Counted from the first letter of the stretch, positions 17,022-25,086 are shown. The stretch: 33,181 bases of DNA from Prochlorococcus sp. AG-449-J16 (GCA_003209565.1 QCQK01000017.1:1-33181); one strand, 5' to 3'. Notes: generated by a model from the sequence alone, not told the origin. Numbers and translations are program-made.

Positions 17022-18185
17022 TCAGAATTTATTTAAAGCAAATAATATGTCTGAGATTAAATCGTTTGTTTCTTCACATCCAATTGATAATCTGACAAGA
17101 GCATCATCTATCCCTAAAAGATTTTTTGTTTCATCATCAACTGAAGCATGAGTCATTGTTGCTGGGTGACAAATTAAACTTTCAACTCCTCCAAGGCTTT
17201 CTGCTAGAGAGAAATAATTGAGAGATTTGCAAAATTTAAAAGTATCCTCTTTATTTAGATTTAATTTTATGGTGATCATTGAACCTCCAGATCTCATTTG
17301 CGATTTTGCTAAATTAAATTGCGGATGTTTTTGATTAAAAGGATAAATTACTTTACTAATTATTTTATGATTGTCTAATTCTTCAGAGATTAATTTTGCA
17401 CTTCGCGTTTGTTGTTCGATTCTTAAAGGAAGAGTTTTTACTCCTCTCGTAACGAGCCAACTATCAAAAGGAGATGGTTGAAGCCCTAGAGCTTTTTGAG
17501 AGAAAAGCATCTTACTATTCCATAACTCATTATTTGTCAGTACTGCTCCACCTAGTGCATCACTATGTCCATTAATGAATTTTGTTGTGCTTACTAGTGA
17601 TAGTGTTGCACCAAGGTCCAATGGTTTTTGAATAAGTGCCGTTGAAAAGGTGTTGTCCACAACTACTGGGATTTGTAGTTTATTCGCTTCATCACAAATC
17701 GCCTTAATATCAAGTACCTTCAAAAGTGGATTAGTTGGACTTTCTAGCCATATCAAAGTTGGCTCGAAGTATGAAATCTTTTTGATATTATTTTCGTTTG
17801 TAAAATCTGTGTATAAAACTTCTAGTCCAAATTTCTTGAAAACTTTTTCGAACATCCTCACTGTACAACCATAGAGATTTGACTCGCACAGTATCTTGTC
17901 ACCTGATTTTAGTGTTGATGAAATTGCAGTTACTGCGCTAATTCCAGATCCAAAAACTGTACAGAATTTAGAATCTTCTATTGATTTAAGGACACTTTCT
18001 AGAATTCTAAAGTTTGGATTGCCTGATCTTGTGTAGTCGAAATTATCTTTGTTTCCATGTTTGAAAGTAGATGTAGAAAAAATAGGAGGCATAACGCATC
18101 CCGTTTTTTCTGCAAATGTTTCCCCATGATGAATAGATAAGGTCTTAAAACCTGGTTTTTTTATATTATTTTCCTTATTTCCCAT
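17022..18185 (-). CDS. Cystathionine gamma-synthase/beta-lyase family PLP enzyme
   Basis: A 387-residue Cys/Met metabolism PLP enzyme of standard length. Motifs: PPIFSTSTF (residues 33-41), FDYTRSGNPN (about 49-58, the R/Y pair contacting a neighbouring PLP), SPTNPLLKVLDI, VVDNTFSTALIQKPL (Asp contacting PLP) and the Schiff-base lysine K202 in STTKFINGHSD, with LSIGCEETNDLI near the end. The family spans cystathionine gamma-synthase, beta-lyase, gamma-lyase and O-acylhomoserine sulfhydrylase. Because the next gene looks like a dedicated gamma-synthase, a beta-lyase (MetC) role in the same methionine route is plausible, but sequence alone does not fix it. ATG at 18185; 3-base gap to the next gene. 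Confidence 0.85.
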   Translation of the reverse strand: MGNKENNIKKPGFKTLSIHHGETFAEKTGCVMPPIFSTSTFKHGNKDNFDYTRSGNPNFRILESVLKSIEDSKFCTVFGSGISAVTAISSTLKSGDKILCESNLYGCTVRMFEKVFKKFGLEVLYTDFTNENNIKKISYFEPTLIWLESPTNPLLKVLDIKAICDEANKLQIPVVVDNTFSTALIQKPLDLGATLSLVSTTKFINGHSDALGGAVLTNNELWNSKMLFSQKALGLQPSPFDSWLVTRGVKTLPLRIEQQTRSAKLISEELDNHKIISKVIYPFNQKHPQFNLAKSQMRSGGSMITIKLNLNKEDTFKFCKSLNYFSLAESLGGVESLICHPATMTHASVDDETKNLLGIDDALVRLSIGCEETNDLISDILFALNKF

Positions 18186-18207
18186 TATTTTTAAAAATAA
18201 GAATTAA

Positions 18208-18243
18208 ATTAAATCTCTCAGTTTTTTTAATGAGAGATTTAAT
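18208..18243 (-). terminator. Candidate rpsD terminator hairpin
   Basis: A perfect 13-bp AT-rich inverted repeat just downstream of the rpsD stop: one arm at 18208-18220, the other at 18231-18243, core AAATCTCTCA / TGAGAGATTT, with a 10-base loop. On - the stem is followed by T/A-rich sequence with only short T runs, so efficiency may be low. It separates rpsD from the PLP-enzyme pair downstream. Confidence 0.55.
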
Positions 18244-18262
18244 AATCCAAAGAAAAGTAGCA

Positions 18263-18871
18263 TTAAACTTTTCTTGAATAATATTCAACAACTAGTAGTT
18301 CGTTTATTTCAAGAGCCACCCACTCTCTATCGCATTTCCCATTTATTTTCCCCGTTAATTTAGGTTTGTCTAAATCAAGATGAGGTGGGACATTTGCTAA
18401 ACCAGGGAATTCTATATTACCTTCTACAAGTTTTTTGCTTGCTTTGTTCTCTTTAATTCCGATTACATCGCCTGATTTGCATTGATAACCAGCAATATCA
18501 AGAACCTTTCCATTAACGGTTACATGGCCATGATTTACTAATTGTCTTGAGCCTGGAATGGTTCCTCCAAAACCTAATCTAAAACAAACATTATCAAGTC
18601 TGTTTTCTAAAAGTCTTAGTAGGTTAGTTCCTGTAGATCCTTCTTGAGCTCTTGCTTTTTTTACATAACGAACTAGTTGTTTTTCAGAAACTCCATAATT
18701 AAACCTAAGTTTCTGCTTTTCTTCTAGACGAATTGCATATTCTGATCGCTTGCGACGGGCTTGGCCGTGCTGACCTGGAGGATTAGACTTCTTTGAAGCT
18801 TTCCTGGTGAGTCCTGGTAGTTCTCCCAAGCGACGCGTAACCCTTAATCTGGGGCCGCGGTATCTTGACAT
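18263..18871 (-). CDS. rpsD: 30S ribosomal protein uS4 (RpsD)
   Basis: Primary 16S rRNA-binding protein of the small subunit, nucleating 5'-domain assembly. The 202-residue protein starts [21 protein letters not shown], the cyanobacterial/plastid form without zinc cysteines, and has an S4 RNA-binding domain with [12 protein letters not shown] and [19 protein letters not shown] (about residues 90-135). The tail [16 protein letters not shown] is canonical. Local GC is higher at its N-terminus, as expected of a ribosomal gene. It is divergent from yidD, with 95 bases between the starts. Confidence 0.98.
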   Translation of the reverse strand: MSRYRGPRLRVTRRLGELPGLTRKASKKSNPPGQHGQARRKRSEYAIRLEEKQKLRFNYGVSEKQLVRYVKKARAQEGSTGTNLLRLLENRLDNVCFRLGFGGTIPGSRQLVNHGHVTVNGKVLDIAGYQCKSGDVIGIKENKASKKLVEGNIEFPGLANVPPHLDLDKPKLTGKINGKCDREWVALEINELLVVEYYSRKV

Positions 18872-18966
18872 AATTTTAAATTAAATAGAAAATTGCAATA
18901 AATTGGATAATTGATTAAATTCAATTAAACTAAATTACTACTAAGCTACTATTTTACATCATTAAA

Positions 18967-19203
18967 GTGTTCAAAACTATTAATAAATCAATTACTTCTG
19001 TACTTCTTTTTATGATTTCGTTTTATCAAAAGTGGTTTTCTCCTTTTTTTGGACCAAGATGCAGATTTATTCCAAGTTGCAGCTCTTATGGATATGAGGC
19101 AATTACTAGACATGGACCTTGGAAGGGAGGGTGGTTAACTTTAAGAAGATTAAGCAGATGTCATCCTTTAACCCCATGTGGATGTGACCCTGTGCCTGAC
19201 TAA
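18967..19203 (+). CDS. yidD: Membrane protein insertion efficiency factor YidD
   Basis: YidD is a small peripheral inner-membrane protein that aids YidC-dependent insertion. The 78-residue product contains the family signatures CRFIPSCSSYGYEAI (about residues 34-48) and CHPLTPCGCDPVPD at the extreme C-terminus, with an amphipathic N-terminal segment (about residues 10-28) for membrane contact. The start is GTG at 18967; the remaining length is typical. The glutaredoxin-like gene follows after 4 bases, and murE after that, so the three are probably one transcript. No link to yidC or rpmH is seen here. Confidence 0.93.
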   Translation: MFKTINKSITSVLLFMISFYQKWFSPFFGPRCRFIPSCSSYGYEAITRHGPWKGGWLTLRRLSRCHPLTPCGCDPVPD

Positions 19204-19207
19204 ATGA

Positions 19208-19510
19208 ATGAAAATATTTATTTTTGTTAGGCAGGGATGTTGCCTATGTGATTCATTAAAAAACAAACTAGCAAAAATAAATCTTAATGAGTTATTCCCT
19301 AATCTTGAGGAGCTTAAGGAAATTGATATTGATAGGGTCGATTTATATAAAGATAAATATAAAAAATATGATTATGAAGTACCTGTTATTGCTGTTGAAG
19401 GAATTAGGTCAGAGGAGATTATAGAATTGCCTCGCATTTCTCCAAGATTAAAAGATGATCAATTAAAGAATTGGTTTCAAAAAAATATTAGTATCATTCT
19501 GGAGAAATAA
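19208..19510 (+). CDS. Glutaredoxin-like thioredoxin-fold protein (DUF836 type)
   Basis: A 100-residue thioredoxin-fold protein. The N-terminal strand KIFIFVRQG leads to a C11-C12-L-C14 redox motif, and a cis-Pro motif YEVPVIAV follows near residues 57-64. This layout matches the glutaredoxin family variants found in cyanobacteria (DUF836). It is likely a cytoplasmic thiol oxidoreductase, but the partner is unknown. The triple-cysteine arrangement makes C11/C14 the probable redox pair, with C12 extra. It sits between yidD and murE with gaps of 4 and 8 bases. Confidence 0.75.
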   Translation: MKIFIFVRQGCCLCDSLKNKLAKINLNELFPNLEELKEIDIDRVDLYKDKYKKYDYEVPVIAVEGIRSEEIIELPRISPRLKDDQLKNWFQKNISIILEK

Positions 19511-19518
19511 TTTTTTAT

Positions 19519-21054
19519 ATGAGATCTATAAAATTACATAAACTTTTAGATTTGGTAGGAATTATTCCTTCATTAGATTTAATCGATCATGAAATCAATA
19601 ATATTTCTTTTAACTCTAAAGAAGTTCAAAAAGGAACTTTATTTTTAGGTATGCCTGGTTTAAATGTTGATGGAGGAAAATACTGTATTGAGGCGATTGA
19701 AAATGGCGCAGAGGCAGCCATTATTGGGTCTGCGGCAAAAGAACAAATTGGATCTATTGATCAAGAAAGGATTTTGGTTATAGAGGATAATTTAGATTAT
19801 ATTTTTGGTCAAATGGTCGCTGAGTTTTGGAATAGGCCTTCAAGAAAACTTAAACTTATTGGTGTTACGGGTACAAATGGAAAAACGACAATTACTTTTT
19901 TATTGGAATATCTTTTAAAAAAATTAGGGAAAAAGACTGCATTATTTGGGACCTTGCTCAATAGATGGCCTGGCTTTTCAGAAGTGGCTTCTCATACAAC
20001 TGATTTCGCCGATAAACTTCAAAAGAAATTAAATGCTGCTTTTGAGGCAGAATCTGAATTTGCGATATTAGAGGTAAGTTCTCATTCTATTGCTCAAAAC
20101 AGGATATCAGGATGCGAATTTGAGGCGGCTATTTTTACTAATTTAACTCAAGATCATCTTGATTATCACTTAGATATGGAATCATATTTTCAAACAAAAA
20201 GAAAATTATTTTTTCCACCTTACTTAAAAGAAAAAGATGGAATTTGTGTTTTAAATTATGATGACCCTAGGATATCTAAATTATCATCTGATCTTGAAAA
20301 AAGATCTTCATTAGTCTCGACAAAGATTACTGACAGTGAATTTGAAAATGATGATTGTTATTTCGTAACAGATAAAAAATTTACTGAAAGTGGTTCCAAT
20401 TGTATTTTTCATACGCCTAGAGAAAAAATTCAACTTTTTGTTCCACTTGTCGGTGAATTTAATTTAATGAATGCAATTCAAGCAATAACAATTTTGTATA
20501 AACTAAATTTTTCTTTAAAAGATCTATCAAAGTTAATTCAATCTTTCCCTGGTGCTCCTGGGAGAATGGAGAAAATACAAATTGATAATGATGTCGTTTT
20601 ACGATCACTTCCAACAGTAATTGTTGATTACGCCCACACTCCTGATGGATTAAAAAAAGTTTTGCAATCAATTAAAAAACTTTGTAAAGGGAAACTCATA
20701 ACTGTTTTTGGCTGTGGCGGAGATCGAGACCGTAGTAAAAGGCCTTTAATGGGATCAATAGCTGAAGAGTTCTCTGATCAACTTTTTATAACTTCAGATA
20801 ATCCAAGATCAGAAGAACCCCAAAAGATAATAAATGATATTTTGATGGGTATAAAAAAAAGAGAAAAAATAACAATTGAAATTGATAGATTTAAAGCAAT
20901 AAATGAATCTATTAAATTTGCCAATAAAAAAGATATTGTTTTAATTGCAGGAAAAGGACATGAAGACTACCAAATTCTCAATGATAAAGTTATTAATTTT
21001 GATGATAGAAAAATAGCTTATGAATTATTAAAAGAAAAAAGTAAATCTCAATAA
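19519..21054 (+). CDS. murE: UDP-MurNAc-tripeptide synthetase MurE
   Basis: MurE adds the third amino acid to the peptidoglycan precursor UDP-MurNAc-L-Ala-D-Glu. The 511-residue ligase has the three Mur domains: N-terminal UDP-binding (about 1-100), the central ATPase with GVTGTNGKTT (near 114-123), TNLTQDHLDYH and the carbamylated-lysine helix MESYFQTKRKLFF, and the C-terminal domain with VIVDYAHTPDGL and DNPRSEEP (near 428). The DNPR motif marks meso-diaminopimelate specificity, as expected for cyanobacteria. ATG at 19519, 8 bases after the glutaredoxin-like gene. Confidence 0.97.
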   Translation: MRSIKLHKLLDLVGIIPSLDLIDHEINNISFNSKEVQKGTLFLGMPGLNVDGGKYCIEAIENGAEAAIIGSAAKEQIGSIDQERILVIEDNLDYIFGQMVAEFWNRPSRKLKLIGVTGTNGKTTITFLLEYLLKKLGKKTALFGTLLNRWPGFSEVASHTTDFADKLQKKLNAAFEAESEFAILEVSSHSIAQNRISGCEFEAAIFTNLTQDHLDYHLDMESYFQTKRKLFFPPYLKEKDGICVLNYDDPRISKLSSDLEKRSSLVSTKITDSEFENDDCYFVTDKKFTESGSNCIFHTPREKIQLFVPLVGEFNLMNAIQAITILYKLNFSLKDLSKLIQSFPGAPGRMEKIQIDNDVVLRSLPTVIVDYAHTPDGLKKVLQSIKKLCKGKLITVFGCGGDRDRSKRPLMGSIAEEFSDQLFITSDNPRSEEPQKIINDILMGIKKREKITIEIDRFKAINESIKFANKKDIVLIAGKGHEDYQILNDKVINFDDRKIAYELLKEKSKSQ

Positions 21055-21135
21055 AATTTCCTATTCAAATAAGAAAGATATTTACGCAAATCACAAGAAA
21101 AGTTTCTTAGAATCAATTAAGTTACTTTTAATAAA

Positions 21136-21840
21136 ATGAAAGGCTTAGCCTTAGTTGTAGGCGCAGGTGGAATTGGAACACAACTAGCTAATGATCTGCA
21201 TAAAAGTGAAAAAGATTTAGATGTTGTTTTGTGTGGAAGAAATAGTGAATTTAATTCTTTTTGGGAATTAGATATAGAGGATTCTGAATCCCTTTTGCAG
21301 TTAAAAAATAAAATATCAAATCACCCTTCAAAATTAAGGCTAGTTGTTAATGCTACAGGTAGACTTCATAGTGATTCTCTTCAACCAGAAAAAAGATTAC
21401 AACATCTTGATAAAAAAAATATGATTGAAAGTTTTTCAATAAATGCCTTTTCTCCTATTCTATTAGCTAAAACTATTGAAGAATTTATACCAAAAGATTT
21501 TGATTTTAATTTTGCAAGTATAAGTGCAAGAGTGGGCAGCATTGGAGATAATCAAACTGGAGGTTGGTATTCATATAGAGCTGCAAAATCTGCGCAAAAT
21601 CAGTTTTTTAAGTCTTTAAGTATTGAATGGGCTAGACGTTTCCCAAAGGCTACTATTACATTGCTTCATCCAGGGACAGTAGATACTGATCTATCTAGAC
21701 CTTTTCATAAATTTGTTCCAGAACATAAATTATTTAGTAAAGAAAAATCATCCCAATTTTTGATCAATATTATTAAAAATCAAAATCCAGCATCTAGTGG
21801 AAAATTTATTGCATGGGACAGCTCAGAGATTCCTTGGTAA
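21136..21840 (+). CDS. Short-chain dehydrogenase/reductase (C-factor-like)
   Basis: A 234-residue classical SDR. The nucleotide site is VVGAGGIGTQLA (about residues 7-18), slightly unlike the usual TGxxxGxG, with CGRNS after strand 2. VNATG matches the NNAG motif and the catalytic Ser-Tyr-x3-Lys set is present (FASISARVGS; YSYRAAK). THE C-terminus has PGTVDTDLSRPF, typical of the C-signal (CsgA)-like subgroup found in many cyanobacteria. Substrate unknown. It stands 81 bases after murE. Confidence 0.82.
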   Translation: MKGLALVVGAGGIGTQLANDLHKSEKDLDVVLCGRNSEFNSFWELDIEDSESLLQLKNKISNHPSKLRLVVNATGRLHSDSLQPEKRLQHLDKKNMIESFSINAFSPILLAKTIEEFIPKDFDFNFASISARVGSIGDNQTGGWYSYRAAKSAQNQFFKSLSIEWARRFPKATITLLHPGTVDTDLSRPFHKFVPEHKLFSKEKSSQFLINIIKNQNPASSGKFIAWDSSEIPW

Positions 21841-21910
21841 AATAAATCTTTTTTTATTAAATAAGGCTGATTGGTACAGATTGTTGGGATCAGTTGCTTA
21901 AAAAGAAAAA

Positions 21911-21950
21911 ACTTGAAGAAAATATTACTTTATTTTCTTGAAATACAAGT
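21911..21950. terminator. AT-rich hairpin between convergent genes
   Basis: The 137-base gap between the SDR gene (+) and the cysteine-lyase-like gene (-) has a 9-bp perfect inverted repeat, AAGAAAATA (21916-21924) with TATTTTCTT (21931-21939), and an outer pair ACTTG (21911-21915) with CAAGT (21946-21950). It is AT-only in the core, so weak, but its placement between converging 3' ends suggests a shared terminator. Confidence 0.4.
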
Positions 21951-21977
21951 GCCTCTCATCAAAAAATTTCTAATTAT

Positions 21978-23153
21978 TTAATTTATAATTTTTTTAATTT
22001 CCTTAGAAAGTAAATCAATCTCATCTTCTGTAGTCATTTGATGTACGCATGCTCTAAACCATTTTGGATCTTCTAAAACTCTGATCCAAATTTTCTTTTC
22101 TCCAAGTTTCTTTACAAATTTATCCTTATCTTTAATATTTTCGATATTGAAACTAACAATACCATTTAAGTATTTTTTTTCTAAAACTAATTCAATTTCC
22201 TTTGATTGATTTAATTCATCCCAAAGTTTCTCACTTAATTCTTTTATATTTTTGGTTTTATCTTTTTCAGGGCAGTCTTTATCCAAAAGATCCAAAGAAT
22301 TACGCAGCCCTGCAAGTAAAGGAATACAAGAGGTAGCTACTTCAAACTTCCTTGCATCATCATGAAAAAGATTATCTGAAGGCTCATAAATGCCTTGTTC
22401 TTTTTTTAATGATTTCCAACCAATTATTGTTGGATCTGTTTCATGAATAAATCTATCTGAGACATAAATGGCTCCAAGTCCTTCTGGTCCACATGCCCAT
22501 TTATGAGAAGTTATTGAATATAAATCAGAATAAAAAACTTCTTTTTCAATATTTATGTGCCCAAAGGTTTGAGCACCATCAACTAGTAAATAAGAATCTG
22601 CTCGATTATTTTTTAATTCGATAGAAATTTGTTTTAAAGGAATTTTATATCCAAAGTTCCATAAGATATGAGAAATAATTAGTATCTTAGTCTTACTATT
22701 TAGATTTTTCAAAATCTCTAAAATTATATTTTCGTCGTTTAGATTTTTAAATTTTTGGATTGGCAAAATTTTGAATATTAATTTATTTCTTCTGCAAAAT
22801 TCTCGACTTGCAGCCACTACTCCAGGATGTTCACAGTCACTTATTAACAGCTCTTCTCCCTCTTCTACTTTTATTCCCCAAAAGGGCAAAATCATACCGG
22901 AAGAGATATTCTCGGTTAAAGCTACATTCTTTGAATTGACACCTAATTTTTGTGCAATGAGCCTTTTTGTGGTCAATATTTCTTTGTAAATAAAAGGCCA
23001 CATATTATTAGTAAATGGTCCTAAATCTTGGATAATTTCCCACGTTTTAAATATGGCTTCTAAAGAAGATTTTGGTAATGGTCCTTGACCTCCATAGTTG
23101 AAATAATACTTATTTTTTAATGCTGGTATTTGATCTCTTAGATTATTTCTCAT
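21978..23153 (-). CDS. Class V aminotransferase fold, cysteine/cystine lyase-like (C-DES type)
   Basis: A 391-residue PLP enzyme of aminotransferase class V. The N-terminus YYFNYGGQGPLPKSSLEAI is typical of the cyanobacterial cysteine/cystine lyase group (C-DES of Synechocystis), not of IscS/SufS. VDGAQTFGHI holds the PLP Asp and the Schiff-base lysine is K218 in SHKWACGPEG. The cysteine desulfurase active-site loop with RxGxHCA is not evident; the C-terminal RACVHQMTTEDEID occupies its place. Likely reaction: beta-elimination of cystine or cysteine, releasing a persulfide usable for Fe-S assembly. An Nfu scaffold gene lies about 1.6 kb away on the same strand. Confidence 0.75.
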   Translation of the reverse strand: MRNNLRDQIPALKNKYYFNYGGQGPLPKSSLEAIFKTWEIIQDLGPFTNNMWPFIYKEILTTKRLIAQKLGVNSKNVALTENISSGMILPFWGIKVEEGEELLISDCEHPGVVAASREFCRRNKLIFKILPIQKFKNLNDENIILEILKNLNSKTKILIISHILWNFGYKIPLKQISIELKNNRADSYLLVDGAQTFGHINIEKEVFYSDLYSITSHKWACGPEGLGAIYVSDRFIHETDPTIIGWKSLKKEQGIYEPSDNLFHDDARKFEVATSCIPLLAGLRNSLDLLDKDCPEKDKTKNIKELSEKLWDELNQSKEIELVLEKKYLNGIVSFNIENIKDKDKFVKKLGEKKIWIRVLEDPKWFRACVHQMTTEDEIDLLSKEIKKIIN

Positions 23154-23189
23154 GGAAATTTAAGTTATATTTTTAAACTCTTGAATTTT

Positions 23190-23984
23190 TTAAATATTGC
23201 CTACTAAAGTTACTGTTCTAAATTCTATATCCTCAATTACTTTCCAAGGTTCAGCACTCCTTTCTGCAAATTCTAAATTTTTAAATCCTAGTTCTTTAAA
23301 GTCACTTATAAAGTCTGGTTCATACCATGCTCCACTAATACATCCTGTCCATAGATCATGATCATTTTGCAATCTTAAAGGAACTTTTTTGTTAGAGACA
23401 ATATCGCTAATTGCAATTCTTCCATTATCGTTTAAAACTCTTTTTATATTTCTTAGAAGGTTATTTCTAGATTCTGGACTTACCAAGTTTAAAACGCAAT
23501 TACTTAAAATAATATCAACTGATTTGTCGGCGATTAATGGACTTAAATCTTTATCTAATTCATCAAGTTTTTCAATTGAACCTTCTAGAAATTCTGTATT
23601 GTTGAAACCTATATTTTTTGTAACTTCTTTAGAGGCTGATCTAGATAAAGAAAGCATATCAGGATTCTGATCAACTCCAATAACTTTCCCTTCTTTCCCA
23701 ACAATTTGGGCACAAATAAAAGCATTTTTGCCGCTACCACTTCCAAGATCTAAGACTATATCATTTTTTTGAACATATTTAGTTGGATCCCCACATCCAT
23801 AGTCTCTTTCTATAACCTCTTGAGGAATTGCTTCAAGTAAAACGGGATTAAACCCAACTGGTGTACAAAGACAACTTTCTTTTTCTAGTGCGGCTGAACC
23901 ATATCTTTCTTGAATCGCATCTTTATGATCGAATTGATTAGATGCTTTATTAGATGTGGTTGTATTACAGCAACTTTCAGACAT
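23190..23984 (-). CDS. arsM: ArsM-like arsenite S-adenosylmethionine methyltransferase
   Basis: A 264-residue SAM-dependent methyltransferase. DLGSGSGKN (from D79) is the SAM-binding motif. The arsenite-binding cysteines of ArsM have counterparts: C64 in YGCGDP, the Cys in SNCVLNLV and the Cys in WTGCISGAW. An N-terminal CC pair (C5, C6) and C38-L-C40 add further thiols. The open frame extends to 24056, but those 24 extra codons read through the hairpin of a terminator (24017-24045), so ATG 23984 is the better start; it directly precedes the cysteine-rich N-terminus. Role: arsenite methylation, possibly towards arsenosugars. Other ArsM-like substrates are possible, and no ars genes are adjacent. 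Confidence 0.75.
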   Translation of the reverse strand: MSESCCNTTTSNKASNQFDHKDAIQERYGSAALEKESCLCTPVGFNPVLLEAIPQEVIERDYGCGDPTKYVQKNDIVLDLGSGSGKNAFICAQIVGKEGKVIGVDQNPDMLSLSRSASKEVTKNIGFNNTEFLEGSIEKLDELDKDLSPLIADKSVDIILSNCVLNLVSPESRNNLLRNIKRVLNDNGRIAISDIVSNKKVPLRLQNDHDLWTGCISGAWYEPDFISDFKELGFKNLEFAERSAEPWKVIEDIEFRTVTLVGNI

Positions 23985-24016
23985 ATTTTTTAAAGGACTC
24001 TCGATAAATATAGCCC

Positions 24017-24045
24017 AAAAAAAAAGCCCCTGAAAAGGGGCTTTT
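24017..24045 (-). terminator. Strong intrinsic terminator of the DUF4278 gene
   Basis: A 9-bp stem with a GC core: AAAAGCCCC (24022-24030) and GGGGCTTTT (24037-24045), 6-base loop, followed on - by a run that gives nine consecutive T residues in total. It begins 17 bases after the DUF4278 stop and ends 32 bases before the arsM-like ATG. It is by far the best terminator in the window; on + the T-run is only four. Confidence 0.9.
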
Positions 24046-24061
24046 AATTTGTTCAATTAAA

Positions 24062-24235
24062 TTATTTAGTGTAATTAACACCTCTATAATTTAATTCTGC
24101 TTTTTCATTACTTGAAGAAGCGTCATCCATTCTATTGGTGTATACGTTTCTTCTGTAGGTAAGTTCAACAAGTTGCTTTTCAGCAGCTTCTTTATTTTGA
24201 ACGTAGTTTTTACCTCTGTAAGTTAAAGTAGTCAT
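24062..24235 (-). CDS. DUF4278 small cyanobacterial protein
   Basis: A 57-residue protein from ATG 24235 with the DUF4278 signature LTYRGKNY. The motif L-x-YRG/R-x-x-Y occurs three times (near residues 4, 25 and 48), an internal triplication in a very short protein. Such proteins are common and multi-copy in cyanobacteria and of unknown function. The open frame continues upstream to 24271, but those 12 codons lie in a GC-rich, structured leader and do not resemble the family, so the later ATG is preferred. A consensus -10 and two hairpins precede it, and a strong terminator follows, so it is a monocistronic unit. Confidence 0.8.
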   Translation of the reverse strand: MTTLTYRGKNYVQNKEAAEKQLVELTYRRNVYTNRMDDASSSNEKAELNYRGVNYTK

Positions 24236-24289
24236 GATTCGATGTGACAACACGGCCATCCCCCGTTCCATGGTATGACTCGAACTGCG

Positions 24290-24340
24290 CCCTCAAATGA
24301 GGGTGAACGAAAAAGTAGCGATTGCTACCAAATAATTATA
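24290..24340 (-). promoter_or_regulatory. Promoter and two-hairpin leader of the DUF4278 gene
   Basis: On - a perfect TATAAT lies at 24340-24335; the predicted +1 is near 24327, giving a leader of about 92 bases to ATG 24235. The leader has two stem-loops: GTAGC / GCTAC with a 4-base loop (24315-24328) and CCCTC / GAGGG with a 4-base loop (24290-24303). The part from about 24240 to 24303 is clearly more GC-rich than its surroundings. A -35 match is weak. If +1 is correct, the first hairpin sits at the very 5' end and would stabilise the message. The rest of this gap, to 24490, shows nothing clear. Confidence 0.5.
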
Positions 24341-24490
24341 AGCGTATTTTTATCTGCATGTCTAGCTTTTACAAATAGAAACGAAGATTTAATGTTTTTT
24401 TAATTATTATCTTAGGTAAATTTTTTTATAAATAGTCTCTAAAAAGGTTTATGTTTATATTTGGTTTAATCTTCATGTGACTATTTATTT

Positions 24491-24748
24491 ATGACAGGTT
24501 TTTTATATTTCTTGGGAAATACTTTAAGGTGGCCAGTGTTAAAGCCAAAAGAATTTTTTTCACTGCATGCTTATTTTTCAATTATTTATTTGATAACTTT
24601 TACTTTGAGTAAATATGATGTAAGCCAATCAAATTTAGTTTTTACTTTAGGAATTCTTGCACCTCTTTTAATCGCTATTGGTCAAGGACTTCCAATTGAT
24701 TGCCTTGATATGGAATCATCTTTGTTGAAGGAATTAAAAACTAAATAA
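24491..24748 (+). CDS. Small membrane protein of unknown function
   Basis: An 85-residue protein with two probable membrane helices, about residues 27-42 (HAYFSIIYLITFTL) and 47-66 (NLVFTLGILAPLLIAIGQG). I recognise no family; it looks like a conserved Prochlorococcus/Synechococcus hypothetical. ATG at 24491. It is divergent from the DUF4278 gene and convergent with the Nfu gene (22-base gap). Function unknown. Confidence 0.6.
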   Translation: MTGFLYFLGNTLRWPVLKPKEFFSLHAYFSIIYLITFTLSKYDVSQSNLVFTLGILAPLLIAIGQGLPIDCLDMESSLLKELKTK

Positions 24749-24770
24749 TATAAATTTCAGTTAAAAATTT

Positions 24771-25016
24771 TTATAAAACCTGGACAACTTCGCTTATTTC
24801 AGGAATCATTTCTTTTAACTTTCTTTCAATACCCATTTTGAGAGTCATAGTGCTACTTGGGCAACTACCACATGCTCCTTGAAGTCTGACTTTGACAATT
24901 GGACCATCTATTTCTGCAATCTCAACATTACCTCCATCAGAAATTAAAAAAGGTCTCAGCTCGTCAAGGACTTTTTCTACATTTTCGTTTGTCAGAGAGA
25001 GTGTTTCAGTACTCAT
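24771..25016 (-). CDS. nfu: NifU C-terminal-type Fe-S scaffold (Nfu/CnfU)
   Basis: An 81-residue stand-alone NifU C-terminal domain that assembles and delivers [2Fe-2S] or [4Fe-4S] clusters; in cyanobacteria and chloroplasts this form (CnfU/NfuA) supports photosystem I and ferredoxin maturation. The CGSCPSS motif (near residues 50-56) provides the two cluster cysteines across a dimer. [20 protein letters not shown] at the N-terminus is canonical. ATG at 25016; divergent from mqo with 70 bases between the starts. Confidence 0.93.
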   Translation of the reverse strand: MSTETLSLTNENVEKVLDELRPFLISDGGNVEIAEIDGPIVKVRLQGACGSCPSSTMTLKMGIERKLKEMIPEISEVVQVL

Positions 25017-25086
25017 AATTTTGGATTAACTTTATAATAAGCCTAGAAAGAAATCTGATTAATTGCAAAAAAGATAATTTTCTGTT

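Noticed and set aside
24236..24271. N-terminal extension of the DUF4278 protein (12 codons)
   Set aside because: It lies in the GC-rich leader, and the family motif begins right after ATG 24235.
24240..24310. A tRNA-like TTCGAGTC segment on - in the DUF4278 leader
   Set aside because: The flanking bases do not pair into a T-stem, no acceptor or anticodon arm can be formed, and no tmRNA tag sequence is nearby.
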